In this document: in pieces, positions 50,070 through 61,494 of the stretch
Numbering within the stretch: position 1 is the stretch's first letter
How the letters are laid out: each line of letters opens with the position of its first letter
NCBI GenBank assembly: GCA_001970955.1
Contig: MPUH01000210.1
Location: 17,397 to 81,396 of the forward strand
Direction: 5' to 3'
Origin: Stentor coeruleus
Lineage: Eukaryota; Ciliophora; Heterotrichea; Heterotrichida; Stentoridae
DNA: 64,000 nt
The notes under the pieces: generated by a model
Databases searched by the model: none
The model's input: the letters and a program-made list of their open reading frames with translations, nothing else
Told to the model about the DNA's origin: nothing
Position numbers and translations under genes: made by a program

Positions 50070-50812
50070 ATTAAATTGTAATTTTTAATATAAACTGGGA
50101 TTTTTTTTTTTACTGATTAGACTATGGGGAAATTATTTTTACTTTATAAGGCTTTTTGGGACTAACTTTGTATTATGATATTTTTTTCTTTAAATGGATT
50201 AAGGTTTTCTTTTAAGTTTGTTTGAATTATTTTGGCTTTTGTAGGATAATATGCATGTGTTGATATTAAAGATTTAAGCTTAGTTTTTTTAATATTTACA
50301 ACACTTATCAGAATATGACAAGAAATTATTGATGATTATATAGAGAGATTAATATATTGAACTTTTATCTGAATCTACAAGTCTGAGATTTATTAATGAT
50401 ATGCTTGATTTTAGAATCCTAAGCAAACCAAAAAAATAATTATACCAATCACAGCATTTAAACATAAAAGATTAATTTTAACACAAATTCTCAATCAAAT
50501 CATTCCTCATAATTAACATATAAAAAATATTTTTTTTATCTCTACTATCTAAATCATCGCCCTATAATTTTTCCAGCATTAACCTTACACCTAACCAAAA
50601 CTCAAAATTTAAAAAAAATTACCATTAAATATCACAAAAAAAGCAAACCAATTTTCTCTAACACTAAAACCATTTCAATCTAACTTTCACATACAATCCC
50701 AAACCTCAATCTCCAACATAATCCCCAAACCCGAAAATCTTATAAAAACCTACCAACTCTTTCAAATAATCTAAAATCCTATACAAAAAACCTAAAACCT
50801 AATATAAAAAAT
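50070..50812. other. Intergenic with trailer-to-leader skew switch
   Basis: It is G/T-rich to about 50270, mixed AT-rich to 50430, then strongly A/C-rich and G-poor to the start of the EF-hand gene. No gene is seen. Confidence 0.6.
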
Positions 50813-51556
50813 ATGCAAAAAAGACAGTCCTCTCAAGAACTCCTATCAACCAAAAGGTCATCCAAAACCCTCAAGCCTTTATTTCCATCTTTCAGTTCTA
50901 CATCAACCTCAATAACATCAGTAATAAACATATAGAAACCTGAAGTTAGAACCTGGCTTAGAACAAGAGGTAAACGTCAATATATTGGTTTTGATGATGA
51001 AGAGAGGATAAAACTAAGAAAATATTTCAGTTCATTAGACGAAAATAACAATGGTATAAGATAAAAAGGATGCATTGGATTTAAAGAACTTGAAGACCCA
51101 CTTATAGCACTTGGTCTTGCAGAAACAAGACAACAAGTTGAAGAAATGGTTAGAAGTGTTGACTTTGATGGCTCAGGGTATATAGAATTTGAAGAGTTTT
51201 TAACTATATTAAAAGGATCAAGAGGCAATGCTGCTATTGCTAATTTTTTTAAAGGGCTTATTGAAGGAACATTGATTAAAGATGCAAAAACATTACCTTT
51301 TAAATTAGTTGTCAGTGCTTTTAGAAGAAGGATGCTTATGGATTCTTTGATGACGAAAGATGTGGATAAAAAGGAAAAGGGAGAAAAGGTTATGAGAGCT
51401 TTTGCAAGGCAGATATCGGTGAATAAAAAACTTAGAGGAGGTAATGAAGGGTTTAATGCTGATTTAAGAATTGGGTTCCCTAAGCTTCCGAGAATTATTG
51501 AAGAAAATGAAGGGCATTTTGAAAAAGTTAAAGAGATTCTTAGGAAAAAAAAATAA
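50813..51556 (+). CDS. EF-hand calcium-binding protein with two 15-nt introns
   Basis: Exons 50813-50920, 50936-51053 and 51069-51556 give 237 residues. Both introns contain in-frame stops, so the unspliced frame shows only the last part. After splicing, a complete EF-hand loop DENNNGCIGFKE appears across the second junction, followed at normal spacing by DFDGSGYIEFEE, a canonical pair. The recovery of a 12-residue loop at the splice is strong support for the intron. The N-terminus is Ser/Lys-rich; the C-terminal 130 residues are basic and helical with no known domain. Confidence 0.93.
50921..50935 (+). other. 15-nt intron GTAATAAACATATAG
   Basis: Phase 0; removal joins ..STSITS to KPEVRTWLRTRG. 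A is at position 10. Confidence 0.9.
51054..51068 (+). other. 15-nt intron GTATAAGATAAAAAG
   Basis: Phase 1, inside an EF-hand loop; removal restores DENNNG-CIGFKE. A is at position 10. The acceptor is AAG rather than TAG. Confidence 0.95.
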
Positions 51557-52977
51557 TGTATTTTTTGTAGTAGCCCTTTAATACTTTTAGGTGTATATAA
51601 AATATTATGATGTCGATTTGATGATAGCTGAATTGACACAAACTATGCAGACTGTAGAAGATGATTTAGTGTAGAAATTATAGAATTAGATAAAAATACA
51701 TCTAAGTCGCATGAAATAGAAAAAGCTGAACTTGAAAAACTTGAAAAGAAAATTGTAACTTCTAAAACTGAAGATGGTATTAGAAAATATAACACATACT
51801 ACAGATTAGTATATAAAAAATATAAAAACAATACCAAATAATAATCCTTTAAAAGCCTAAAATCAAGTTTTAACTTTTAAACATATCAGCATCATATATT
51901 AAATCATCATCAATAAAATTTACTCCTAATAAAAATCCACATTTTACTATTAAAACTATATAATCCTAAAAAACCCACATCCTAAAAAATAAAAATGTTT
52001 TTCCTATAAAAACCCCAATCACTTTTTCAATCATCCATATAAATCCTTACCTTCTATTTATTATCTCCAACTCCATTAAAAATCTTGGAAGATTGAGGAT
52101 ATGGATAAGATTTGGAGGTTTTATTGTAGATAAGATATCAAGTAAGATTTAGGTGTCGGCGTTGATGCGAATAATAGAAAGTTTCGTTATAGTTATGAGA
52201 AAGTAGGATTTATAAAGATTTTAATGAACTTTGGATTTATTTAAATGTATTTTATGTCTTATAGGGTGGGTAAAATGATGATAATTTTTATAGTTTTTAT
52301 GGAATCTGATAATATAGTATGAATAGAATTTAGGCTTTTGCAAAACTTAGAGAAGGTAAGGCGATTGATTGAAAAACAGTTGGCTGAGTAGGTAAAAGAT
52401 GGAGAAGGGAGATTTTAGTTTGAGAAGGTCTTTATGGTTTAATTGGAAAATGTAAGGATTGTTTTGAAGCTAGATTATACACTGCATTTTATTCTTATAT
52501 CTACTTTATTAGTAAAATGCTTGTGTAGATTTTGGAGGGTTGATAATAGTATTAAGTAATTTTTTAATTCAAGATAGCCAAAACTTTTAATAAAAATATT
52601 TACTAAAAATGTATATTATTCTCCAGTCATAAGTTAGAATTTTTATTAATAGTTTTATATCTTCTCTATATAAAATTTTCAAACCTATCATCAAAACAAT
52701 TTCCTGATCAAAATTTTAATTTCCTAAAACCTCAAGCACAATCTAAAAAACCTTTCATTTAGCATATTTTATTCTATCAATCTTCTAACTAAATTCCTAT
52801 ACCAAAAAAAACATTCTTACTAAAAATTATAATCCTGCCATATATAAAATTCTCTCCAATTTCAACTTAAAACTTCCTACCCAATTCCTACACAATCCTC
52901 ATCCCCATCACTAAATTTTTCATTATAACAAATTTAACACCAAAATTCCAAATAAAAGCCTAATCTTTATAATAATC
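51557..52977. other. Long intergenic region with a coding-like fragment and a skew reversal
   Basis: Bases 51665-51841 form a 58-codon open stretch ending in TAA, Lys/Glu-rich (EIEKAELEKLEKKIV), without a start codon. I could not link it upstream by a 15- or 16-nt intron, so it may be a gene relic. From about 51860 to 52080 the plus strand is C-rich and G-poor, flips to G-rich and C-poor at about 52081-52400, and flips back by 52680. Elsewhere a C-rich to G-rich change brackets a gene, but no frame lies here. Bases 52801-52977 (only 2 G) are the leader of the DUF229 gene. Confidence 0.55.
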
Positions 52978-55044
52978 ATGAAAATTTTTGGACTCTTTAT
53001 CCTAATCACCTCACTCATCTATTTCTATGATTTTTTCACCGAGTTCACCGAAATTATCATTGAAAAAGTAACTACAATAACCCCACCTCTCTATAGTTCT
53101 TCAAATCCAAAAGTATGCACAGTAACTGATTCATCTTATACACCTTCTCGACCTTCTAAAGATGAATCAATGCCGATACCAAACAGTCAATTCATATATT
53201 CTCCTAAACCTTTTGAAATCGATGACACTGAGAATCTTAGAACTTTAGGGCTTTCTTGTATACCAGACAGTTTTGGATACTCAATTGAGCAAGGTCAAAG
53301 TGTTTTTCCATATCATGGATACCCAAAATGTTCAGTTTTAAATAATCAAAATGATACGTATTTACATATAGACAGAAATAAAAACATTTTGTATATGGAT
53401 TGCCCTAATGGGAATAGAGGGAAAGTTGTTACAGGGCCTGTTGATGATAGGAAACTAGCTAAAGGTGCTGAAGTATATGATAAATGGAAAGTAAAAAAAT
53501 ACGATGGAGAAGAAAGTGCTGAAGGGATTGAGTATGGTTTAGCTACATGTGAAGATGATAATGAATATATGCAAGCATCTTTAGTACCGATTTTTAATGA
53601 GACTGCTTTTAATATCTCTAAATCTAAACTTAACAGCAAACCTAGGATAATATTTTTCTTGACTTTAGATTCTATGTCAAGAAGACACACATTCAGAAAA
53701 ACCCCAAGAATCATCAACTTTCTCAACAGTCTCAACGCAAACCCATCCTCAAACTACTCAGTTTTTGACTTTAAACTCCACAACATTCTTGGCCCTGACT
53801 CAATATCAAACCAAGTGCCAATTTTTGGTGGCCTTGATCATTTTTCCCCTGAATTTTCTGGAGATCAAAACATTGACCGACTTGGTGATGCAGCTTTATG
53901 GAACATTTTAAGAAATAAAGGATATATAACTTTATTAGGACTTGAAAATTGTGATAATTACTTCCCTGGAGCTCTTGGAAGAAAACCTCAAGTTGATTAT
54001 TCTGTAAATCCTTTTTACTGTGCAGTTCAGAAATATACTCCAACTAGATTTGATAAATATTATGAATTACAACAAAGATGTCTTGGAGGGCATCAGACTC
54101 ATTGGTATATATTAAATTATACTAGAACTGTAGCTGAACTTAATCGTGGGACGAATATGTTTTTATATAATCATTTGAACTCAGCACATGAATCTAGTGG
54201 TTTACATGCAGAAACATTAAATGATGATGTGACTGAATTTTTAGATGAGTTTCTTGAAAGTTTTGGTAAAGACCATGAGATTTTTATATACCTTAATGCT
54301 GATCATGGGATGAGATATGGAAATTGGTATAAAGATCTTGATGCATATACAGAACAGAAATTACCATCTTTATTTGTTATTGCTGATAAAAAGTTATTAG
54401 ATCAATATCCTTATTCGTATTATAGTCTTGCAACAAATAGTCAAAGATTAACTTCAAAATTAGATTTAAGAGAAACTACTCTTTTCCTTGCTGGAGTTAT
54501 AGAAAAAACTCCTTATAGCGTAAATTTATTAGAAGAATTATCCCCTATAACAAGATTATGTGAACATGTTGGAATAAAAGCTTGGGATTGCTCATGTATA
54601 AAAATGTCAGAAATCTTAGAACCAAATAAGATAGTTAAAGGTGTTGTGGATATATTAAAAGATTATGCTGAAAATCTTATAAATTCAGCTTCTTATCAAC
54701 ATCCTTTTTATCCTTTAGGCTCAGTGTGTAAAAAAGTTATTCTTGAAAATGTTACGAAGATTTACCATGTTAATATAAACAATGTTAATGAGTATTTTAA
54801 ATTAGAAATTGAGAGTAGCGCAAGGAAAGGTATGAAGTTTCAGATAAATTATACGTTAATGTCTGATAATGCGAATAAGAAAAGATCGAGTTTTCAGTAT
54901 AGGTTTGAGAATTATGCTTATAATGCACCTGTGAGGATTAAGATTTTGAGCATTTCGAGGATTGATAAGTTTGCTGGACCGTGTGAGTTAATTGCTAGAA
55001 ATCATGGGATTAAAGCAGAGTTCTGTGCTTGTGTGGATGCATAG
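52978..55044 (+). CDS. DUF229 sulfatase-fold membrane protein
   Basis: The product is 688 residues. Residues 3-20 (IFGLFILITSLIYFYDFF) form a signal anchor, leaving a luminal or extracellular body. The DUF229 core starts with FFLTLDSMSRRHTFRKTPRII and continues with LWNILRNKGYITLLGLENCD and LNADHGMRYGNW, where alkaline-phosphatase/sulfatase-fold enzymes bind metal. The position of the sulfatase Cys/Ser nucleophile is not clear by eye. Members occur in nematodes, insects and protists with no firm biochemistry. Paired Cys near the C-terminus suggest disulphides. Confidence 0.88.
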   Translation: MKIFGLFILITSLIYFYDFFTEFTEIIIEKVTTITPPLYSSSNPKVCTVTDSSYTPSRPSKDESMPIPNSQFIYSPKPFEIDDTENLRTLGLSCIPDSFGYSIEQGQSVFPYHGYPKCSVLNNQNDTYLHIDRNKNILYMDCPNGNRGKVVTGPVDDRKLAKGAEVYDKWKVKKYDGEESAEGIEYGLATCEDDNEYMQASLVPIFNETAFNISKSKLNSKPRIIFFLTLDSMSRRHTFRKTPRIINFLNSLNANPSSNYSVFDFKLHNILGPDSISNQVPIFGGLDHFSPEFSGDQNIDRLGDAALWNILRNKGYITLLGLENCDNYFPGALGRKPQVDYSVNPFYCAVQKYTPTRFDKYYELQQRCLGGHQTHWYILNYTRTVAELNRGTNMFLYNHLNSAHESSGLHAETLNDDVTEFLDEFLESFGKDHEIFIYLNADHGMRYGNWYKDLDAYTEQKLPSLFVIADKKLLDQYPYSYYSLATNSQRLTSKLDLRETTLFLAGVIEKTPYSVNLLEELSPITRLCEHVGIKAWDCSCIKMSEILEPNKIVKGVVDILKDYAENLINSASYQHPFYPLGSVCKKVILENVTKIYHVNINNVNEYFKLEIESSARKGMKFQINYTLMSDNANKKRSSFQYRFENYAYNAPVRIKILSISRIDKFAGPCELIARNHGIKAEFCACVDA

Positions 55045-56313
55045 AAATTTAGTTATTAATGATAATTGGAAAAAAATGATGATTTGTGTAAATTATCTTT
55101 AAGGCTTTTCTAGATAGTTTAAAAAAAAAATTAATTTGATGATGATAGAATAGTAATATATCAAAATTAAAGAAAATACAATAAAATATCGTTTTCCCTT
55201 AGAATATATACTAAAATTGTTTATAACCCAAAAAAAAAATTTCTAAATAATAACCCTGCAAATTTTGATTAAAAAATGTTTATATTAACCCAAATCTACA
55301 TTCAAGCTTATTTTTTTATTATATATATTAAACATAAAACTCATTGTAAATTCATTAATTATTTACATCAGCTTTTGGAAACAGTAATTGCACCATCTTG
55401 CCCAACTTCCTACGAGTTTTATTATATTCTTAACTTTTATACAGCTTAAATGTCCAGCAGTTTAACTCAAAGTTTTTTCCTTTTTAATATCCACATTGAC
55501 TAAAAGTTCGATAATATCTTGAATCACTGTTTATATTTGAACTTTTAATTTTAGCGACTTCTTTAATAATACTGTAAAATCAATAAAAACCATTTGAGCC
55601 AATAATAATATCTCTAAAGTAAGAGTTTTTATAAAAATATTAAGAATTATATATATAAATATATACAAGAATTCAAGGTATCATTAATAAAGTTACATCA
55701 AAACATGAGAATAAACAGGTCCTTATTTCCTTAAACTTCTTTATTTGTAGAGAATATTATTGATCTTTTGCCTGTTTCCATTATAGCTAAGTTGCTTATA
55801 TCATTGAATTTTTTTCTTGTATATGACTTACTCGATGTTGCTTTTATAAGCAAAAGTTTTAGAAAAAGGACTTGAACTTGTGCTGAAATGTTTGATTTTA
55901 TCAACAATGAACTTCAATGAAAGGATATATTTTAGGCGATGATACAACTTTTTCGAAATTTTTATTTTTCTTAACCTTTTTCGAATAGAAAATACGCTTT
56001 CTTTCTGTGAGGTTAAGGTTTTTAGATGGGAAGAAGTTTGAAAAAATAATTATAAGATATTTTTCGTATCGGATATATCTAGAATTGATTGTCTACGGAT
56101 TTTTTTCAAAATAATTTAGTTTCATTTTTATGTTTATTTGCTGATAAAGAGTTACTTTAAAGATTATGAGTTGTAAAGTTTGGTGAGGTTTAGAGTGAAG
56201 TTAGAGCAGATTGAGAAATGTGATTTTTTATGTTTATTGGATTATCTTAGACTAAGTTTATACAAAAAATGATTAATTGTGAGTTTTGTGCTGAAAATAA
56301 AAGCGATTTTTAA
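55045..56313. other. Long convergent intergenic region, no gene seen
   Basis: AT-rich with no open frame of note, RNA gene or repeat. Strand skew is weak compared with other spacers. Confidence 0.5.
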
Positions 56314-59300
56314 CTAAATATTAGTAATTTCTGGGTATAATATGGGTGCTACTTTATTATGATTCTTTTTCCCATTTTGAGCAAACTGGCGTCCAAGATT
56401 TTTCAATTGTCTTCTCACCAGGCTAAGTTTCTTATGATTAAACTTAATAAGATATTTTTTATAAACATCTTCAAAAACTCCCATAATTGCTGTAAAAGAG
56501 CCCATAAGTCCAAAAACTGATCCTAACAAAGTAGATACAAACATAATCCATGAATATTTTATAGACCTAATAGTAGACATCCCTGTAGTGCTTTTAATAA
56601 GTTTTATCGTAACAAGTAAGTTTATTTCTGAATTTATTCTATATAAAAATTACATTTTTTGTGTAGAAAGAGATCCATATTCAATTGAATTATCTAAAGA
56701 TATATGATATCCTGTATCAAAACTTGGCCATGAAGAAGATTCTGATTTAAAAAACTAAATAGTTTTTACTGAAGGTGTTAAAGTATAAGGGAATATTGAT
56801 GGCTTCCTTCCTCGAAAGACATAATCGTCAGATTTTGGGGAAATGACTGTAAAAATGCTACTGAACTCATTTGGTATTGAAGAATAAACTGTTATATTTA
56901 ACCCAATTCCACTTGAATAGCTCTGTTTATCAATCATGGATATATAAATATAAGCCTCAGCATCATTTAAAATAAAATCAGTATATTCTATTTGCACATG
57001 ACAAGTACTTTGATCTTTAAAATAACTTTCAGTTTTTCTAATAAATTCAAACCCTATAGTGCTAATTTTAATATATTTTGAACTATTTTCATCACATAAT
57101 CCTGGATACATATAAAACTGTACATCAACAAACATTTCTTTAGCTTTAATAGTTTCCTCCATTGTAATAACAGGCACAAGAGCTTTTATTTCGATAATAT
57201 TATCATAACTAAAAGATAAAAACCCTACAGAAATTGATATTGTAACAGTGAGTAAAAACATTATCGTAAACAACCCCCCAAAGTTAGTTTTCGTATAAAT
57301 AACAGGTACATTAAGTTCTTTAGAATGATAAGTGGTGAAACAATCAAAAGCTTTCAATTTATCATATATTTTCCTGCGAAAAATACAAATAAAAATAATA
57401 AAAATCAAGCAAAAGCTTTCTAAAGCATACCACATATTAGTCGAAACATCATAAACTAAAGAAACATTCCCTTTATACGAAATTGGCTGAGAAGAAGATG
57501 AGGATGGTAATGAAAAGAAACTATGAAGATTATCAGAACCAAAAGGGCAGTTAAGGTTTATAGAGCATTCTTTACAATATGTACTTCCTTCTGTATCAGA
57601 ATAATATCCATAAGCACATGGTATACATTGTTCAATACTAATAGCGGCAATACTATTAGAAAAAGTTCCAGCGCTACATTTCAAACATTTTCCATCTTTC
57701 CAATAAGTCCCTTTTATACAAGGAGTGCATTTTTCTCCTTCAGTTCCAGGACTACAACTTAGATTATCTTCTAATTCGGTAATTATATATAAAAGATTAC
57801 TTTCGGTGTTAAAATATTTAAATCCTCCCATAGATAATGCTCCTCCAAATATATATATAGTATTACTATAATAAACAGCTGTATGACCAAATAAAAATAT
57901 CTCTTCTGGTAAGTATTTTTTTGTATAACTACCTAATTCTAAATCTACAACAGTAATATAAGAAACTACTTCTTGGTCCCAAAATGATCCAAAGAATAAG
58001 TAAGCTGTGGTATCAATAAAAATAGCTGATGTTTCTGAAAGACCAAATTTAAAGTTGGCAGAGCTTTCTGTTATATACTTAATACTATTTATTTCTGTCC
58101 CTGTATCAGATAAGTGGATTTTTATAACTTTGCTATTGGGGCTGGTTTCAAAAGTACTGCCTCCAATCATATAAATTATAAGTTCAGTTGTATATTTTAC
58201 ATAACAATTTGAATTAACTAGCGGACTGGATAATTTCTTGTTTTTATCTGTAGAAAGTAATATATAAGAAGATGTTGCATAATCAAAAAGCCATATTTCA
58301 TCAAAAGCTCTATAAGAATTTTGTCCACCTATTATATAATATTTATAATTGTAATAACACATTGATGCAGAATGTCTTGGAGATGGTTTAGTACCAACAA
58401 CTTCAGCAAGTGTCCAAGTTAAAATATTATCATAATAATAATACATATCATTATAAATATTACTTTCATCTTTTCCTCCAAAAATAGCAAAAGAATTACC
58501 AGTCATTTGAGCAAGGGCAACATTGATTCTTGCTGATGGGAGTTCTCCTATTAAATTTATATCTTTCCAAGTTTTTTCTTCAATATTATATTTCCACATA
58601 TCATCATAATATTTCCCATTATTATACCCTCCATATATGACAATATTGCCTTCTATTATTAGACTACGATGATTACGACGTCTTTCAGGCCAGTATAAAT
58701 CTGAGGTCACTTCAGTAAAAACAAGAGGATTTTTTGAAAGATCAACTGATATTATTGAGTTTTTTACATCATATGTTGTTCTTCCTCCTATTAAATACAA
58801 TATTGATCCTATTTTAATATATTCGCATTGTGTTGTATAAGTATCTTTATAATTACCAAGGTTACTCCAAGAATATGATGACAATGAGAATTTCCAGACT
58901 GAATAATATTCAACTACTATATCCAGATTATAGCCATATACAACATAAAGTTCATTATCATAAGCAATCAAACTATGTCCCATCCTCATCTCTGGTCTAA
59001 TACCTTGAACTTCAATAACACTCCACTTTTCTTCAATCAAATCATAAGTAAACAAATTAGTTTGATTTAAAGAATAATCATTAGAGTGAACTGTATATCC
59101 AAAAGAATACAGTTTATCTTGATAATACTCTATAGGCATATTAATTTTATCTCCAGGTGATTCTCCATTACTTGGCATCAATTTACATTCAAGTGTCTGA
59201 ATATTGATAATATAAAGATTAGAATCTATTCCATTATCAGTCAATCCTCCATAAATAGCGAAATAAGTATTTCCATTTTTTTCATATTTACAATATGAAA

Positions 59301-59715
59301 ATTTCATCCTACCAGGAATCACATCACCTGTAAGTACTGCTGTTGACCAAGCTAAGGTTTTTGTATTAAAAATAAACACTTCTGAGCTTATTCCTGATTC
59401 TCTTGTACCAAAAAATAATAATAATTCATGATCACGCATTGTGACTGCTCCTGGTTGCATACTGGGAGGAATAAATGAAGATTGAACTAAAACTTTTTTC
59501 CAATATGAAGTTTCGATATCAAATTCTTCTAAAACTAATGTTGTACTACCAGTTTCATAGCTCCTGCCACCAAGTTTTAGGAACCTGTTTTTGTTTGAAT
59601 CGTATGCTACCATAGGAGTTGCAACTCTACTTGGAGGACTTCCATGTTGAGGGGCTCTCGTTACAATTTGTGCTATTGTAGGCAATATAAGAAAAATCAA
59701 CATATTATCTATCAT
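56314..59715 (-). CDS. Kelch / Cys-rich / transmembrane receptor-like protein, two 15-nt introns
   Basis: Exons 59715-56770, 56754-56654 and 56638-56314 give 1123 residues. A hydrophobic N-terminus (MLIFLILPTIAQIV) looks like a signal peptide. Kelch blades fill about 20-640 (repeated YLIGGR, NIVIYGGYNNGKYYDDMWKY, SFAIFGGKDESNIYNDMYYY, YIIGGQNSYRAFDEIWLF). A GCC2/GCC3-like Cys-rich segment follows (CSPGTEGEKCTPCIKGTYW). Hydrophobic helices lie near 760-785, 830-855 and 1046-1069; the last, in exon 3, would be lost without splicing. Between the second and third is another extracellular-type region. Ligand unknown. It is paralogous to the gene at 61495-64000. Confidence 0.9.
56639..56653 (-). 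other. 15-nt intron GTAATTTTTATATAG
   Basis: Phase 2; removal joins ..LSTQK-I to INSEINLLVTIKLIKS. Same position and identical sequence as the intron at 61820-61834. Confidence 0.93.
56755..56769 (-). other. 15-nt intron GTAAAAACTATTTAG
   Basis: Phase 0; removal joins ..YTLTPS to FFKSESSSWPSFDTGYH. Same position as the intron at 61936-61950, with internal differences. Confidence 0.93.
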
Positions 59716-60419
59716 GTAATTTTATCGCTTAATATCATATATCCTTAAAGGAAATTTAGGCAGAATGGATTTAGAGTCTAGAGAAATTATTATAGTATCT
59801 TTTAAAAGTCTTATGATGAGTAATAAATAAAGTTTAAAGTCAATTTAAGAATGAACATTCTATAGCATATAACATAAGGCCATCATGGTAATTTGCTGTA
59901 GAATATCTAAATAATTATTAAATATCCTAATAATATTAAAATTCAAAATTGCATTAATATATTAGAAGGAATATTAACAATATAAGCAATAAAATAAACC
60001 TAGAAAATTGTTTGTAAGATAAAATAAAAGAAGAAATTTACAATTGAAAATTTAGTTGTATATTATTTTTCCCTTAATATCATTATCAGCCCTAGGATAT
60101 TAAACTATAATATAATCTAAAGTAAACATTGGCCTTGTAACACTAATAATATAATACCTTCAATCTCTATAAATCTCTTATAAATAAATTAAACTTTCTT
60201 ATAATATCTACCACTTATCAGAAACTTAAATAAAATATTTTGATTTCTAGAATTAAAGCTAGCTTTTTCTTCATTTCAAATTAGATAAAATAAGTGAAAT
60301 AGTTTCGAAAATATTATTTCATGCTCTGCTCATCATTAGTGTTATTTCTGATATAAAAATCAGATTTTTAAGTTTTGAAATTCTAATATAGTTAATATAA
60401 ATATAATACATAAATACTT
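59716..60419. other. Intergenic, AT-rich, no gene seen
   Basis: Upstream region of the Kelch receptor gene. No recognisable feature apart from AT-rich runs. Confidence 0.5.
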
Positions 60420-60985
60420 TATAGGCCTACTATTAAATATCATAATACTTATTATGAGTTTTGTCGTAGAAAGTAAATTTATTTCTAGACTTATTCTAAA
60501 TTAAAATTATGTTTTTTGGAAAGAAAATTTTTATATTTAATTGAACTGTTTAAGGATATATGATATCCTTTCCAATACTTGGCCATGAAGAAGATTTTAA
60601 TTCAAAAATTTTAATAGTTTTTATTGAAGGTGTTAATATATAAAGGAATTTTTATGGATTTTTTCTTTATAAGATATTAGGGAAATAAATGCAAAAATTA
60701 TAATGTATCCATTTTGTGTCGAAAAGTAAATTGTTAAGCTTATCCTCCGGATTCTATTTGAATAGCTCTTTTATCGGTTATTAATATATAGATATAATCT
60801 ATTAGTTAAAAATTGATTTAATTTATTATATAAAGATTTTTTGTATTCAATATCTTTATTATAAACCATGGGGTATATTTAAAACTGTATATAAGCAAAC
60901 ATTTTTTTAGCTTTGATATCTTAATCTATTGTAATAAAAGGTAAAAATACTTTTATTTCTATAATATTGGCATAGTTAAATTATA
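60420..60985 (-). pseudogene. Relic of the 3' part of a third Kelch-receptor gene
   Basis: The plus strand here matches 56570-57190 and 61740-62360 with many differences, for example GGATATATGATATCCT, CTTGGCCATGAAGAAGAT and the AACATTTTTTTAGCTTTGAT stretch. It covers the sequence from the last membrane segment back into the membrane-proximal ectodomain. The frame is broken throughout. At both intron positions (60496-60510 and about 60610-60624) the GT donor has become AT. The Kelch part is absent. Confidence 0.88.
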
Positions 60986-61494
60986 AATCAAGCGAGAAGT
61001 GTTTTTATAAAAAGAGTTTCCTGACTAATACTTGAATTCAAATGATGATTTTAATAGAAAAAGATTATTATAGGAATTTAAATAATAATCATTTATGGAT
61101 TATAACTTATATGATAATCTAGATATAGGCCAAAGTGTAATAGGATATGATTAGAAAGGCTAATGATATTATTTTAATCAAGAAAGATGTTTTGTTTTTT
61201 GAGTATTTTTTCAAATTCTTTTACAAAATAAAATGATGAATACGATTTACACAAAATATTTTTACTAAAGATTTAATTCTAAAACTGTAAGATTTTTTTC
61301 CTTAAAATAGCAACTATTTGTATTCCACAAGAAGGTTTAATCAAATTCTAAATTTTTTAGATAAGTTATCTTAAAAAATAGTCTAAGATTCTTACATATA
61401 TTTTGTATTCACCTTCATTTCCCTTAAACTCTAATTAAAATTCTCGTTTACTAAACTTTAAACTAACTTTAAAACTTATCTAAACTAAAATTAA
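60986..61494. other. Intergenic, AT-rich, no gene seen
   Basis: No clear further similarity to the receptor family and no open frame of note. The last 110 bases are C-rich and G-poor on plus, fitting the trailer of the minus-strand gene that ends at 61495. Confidence 0.5.
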
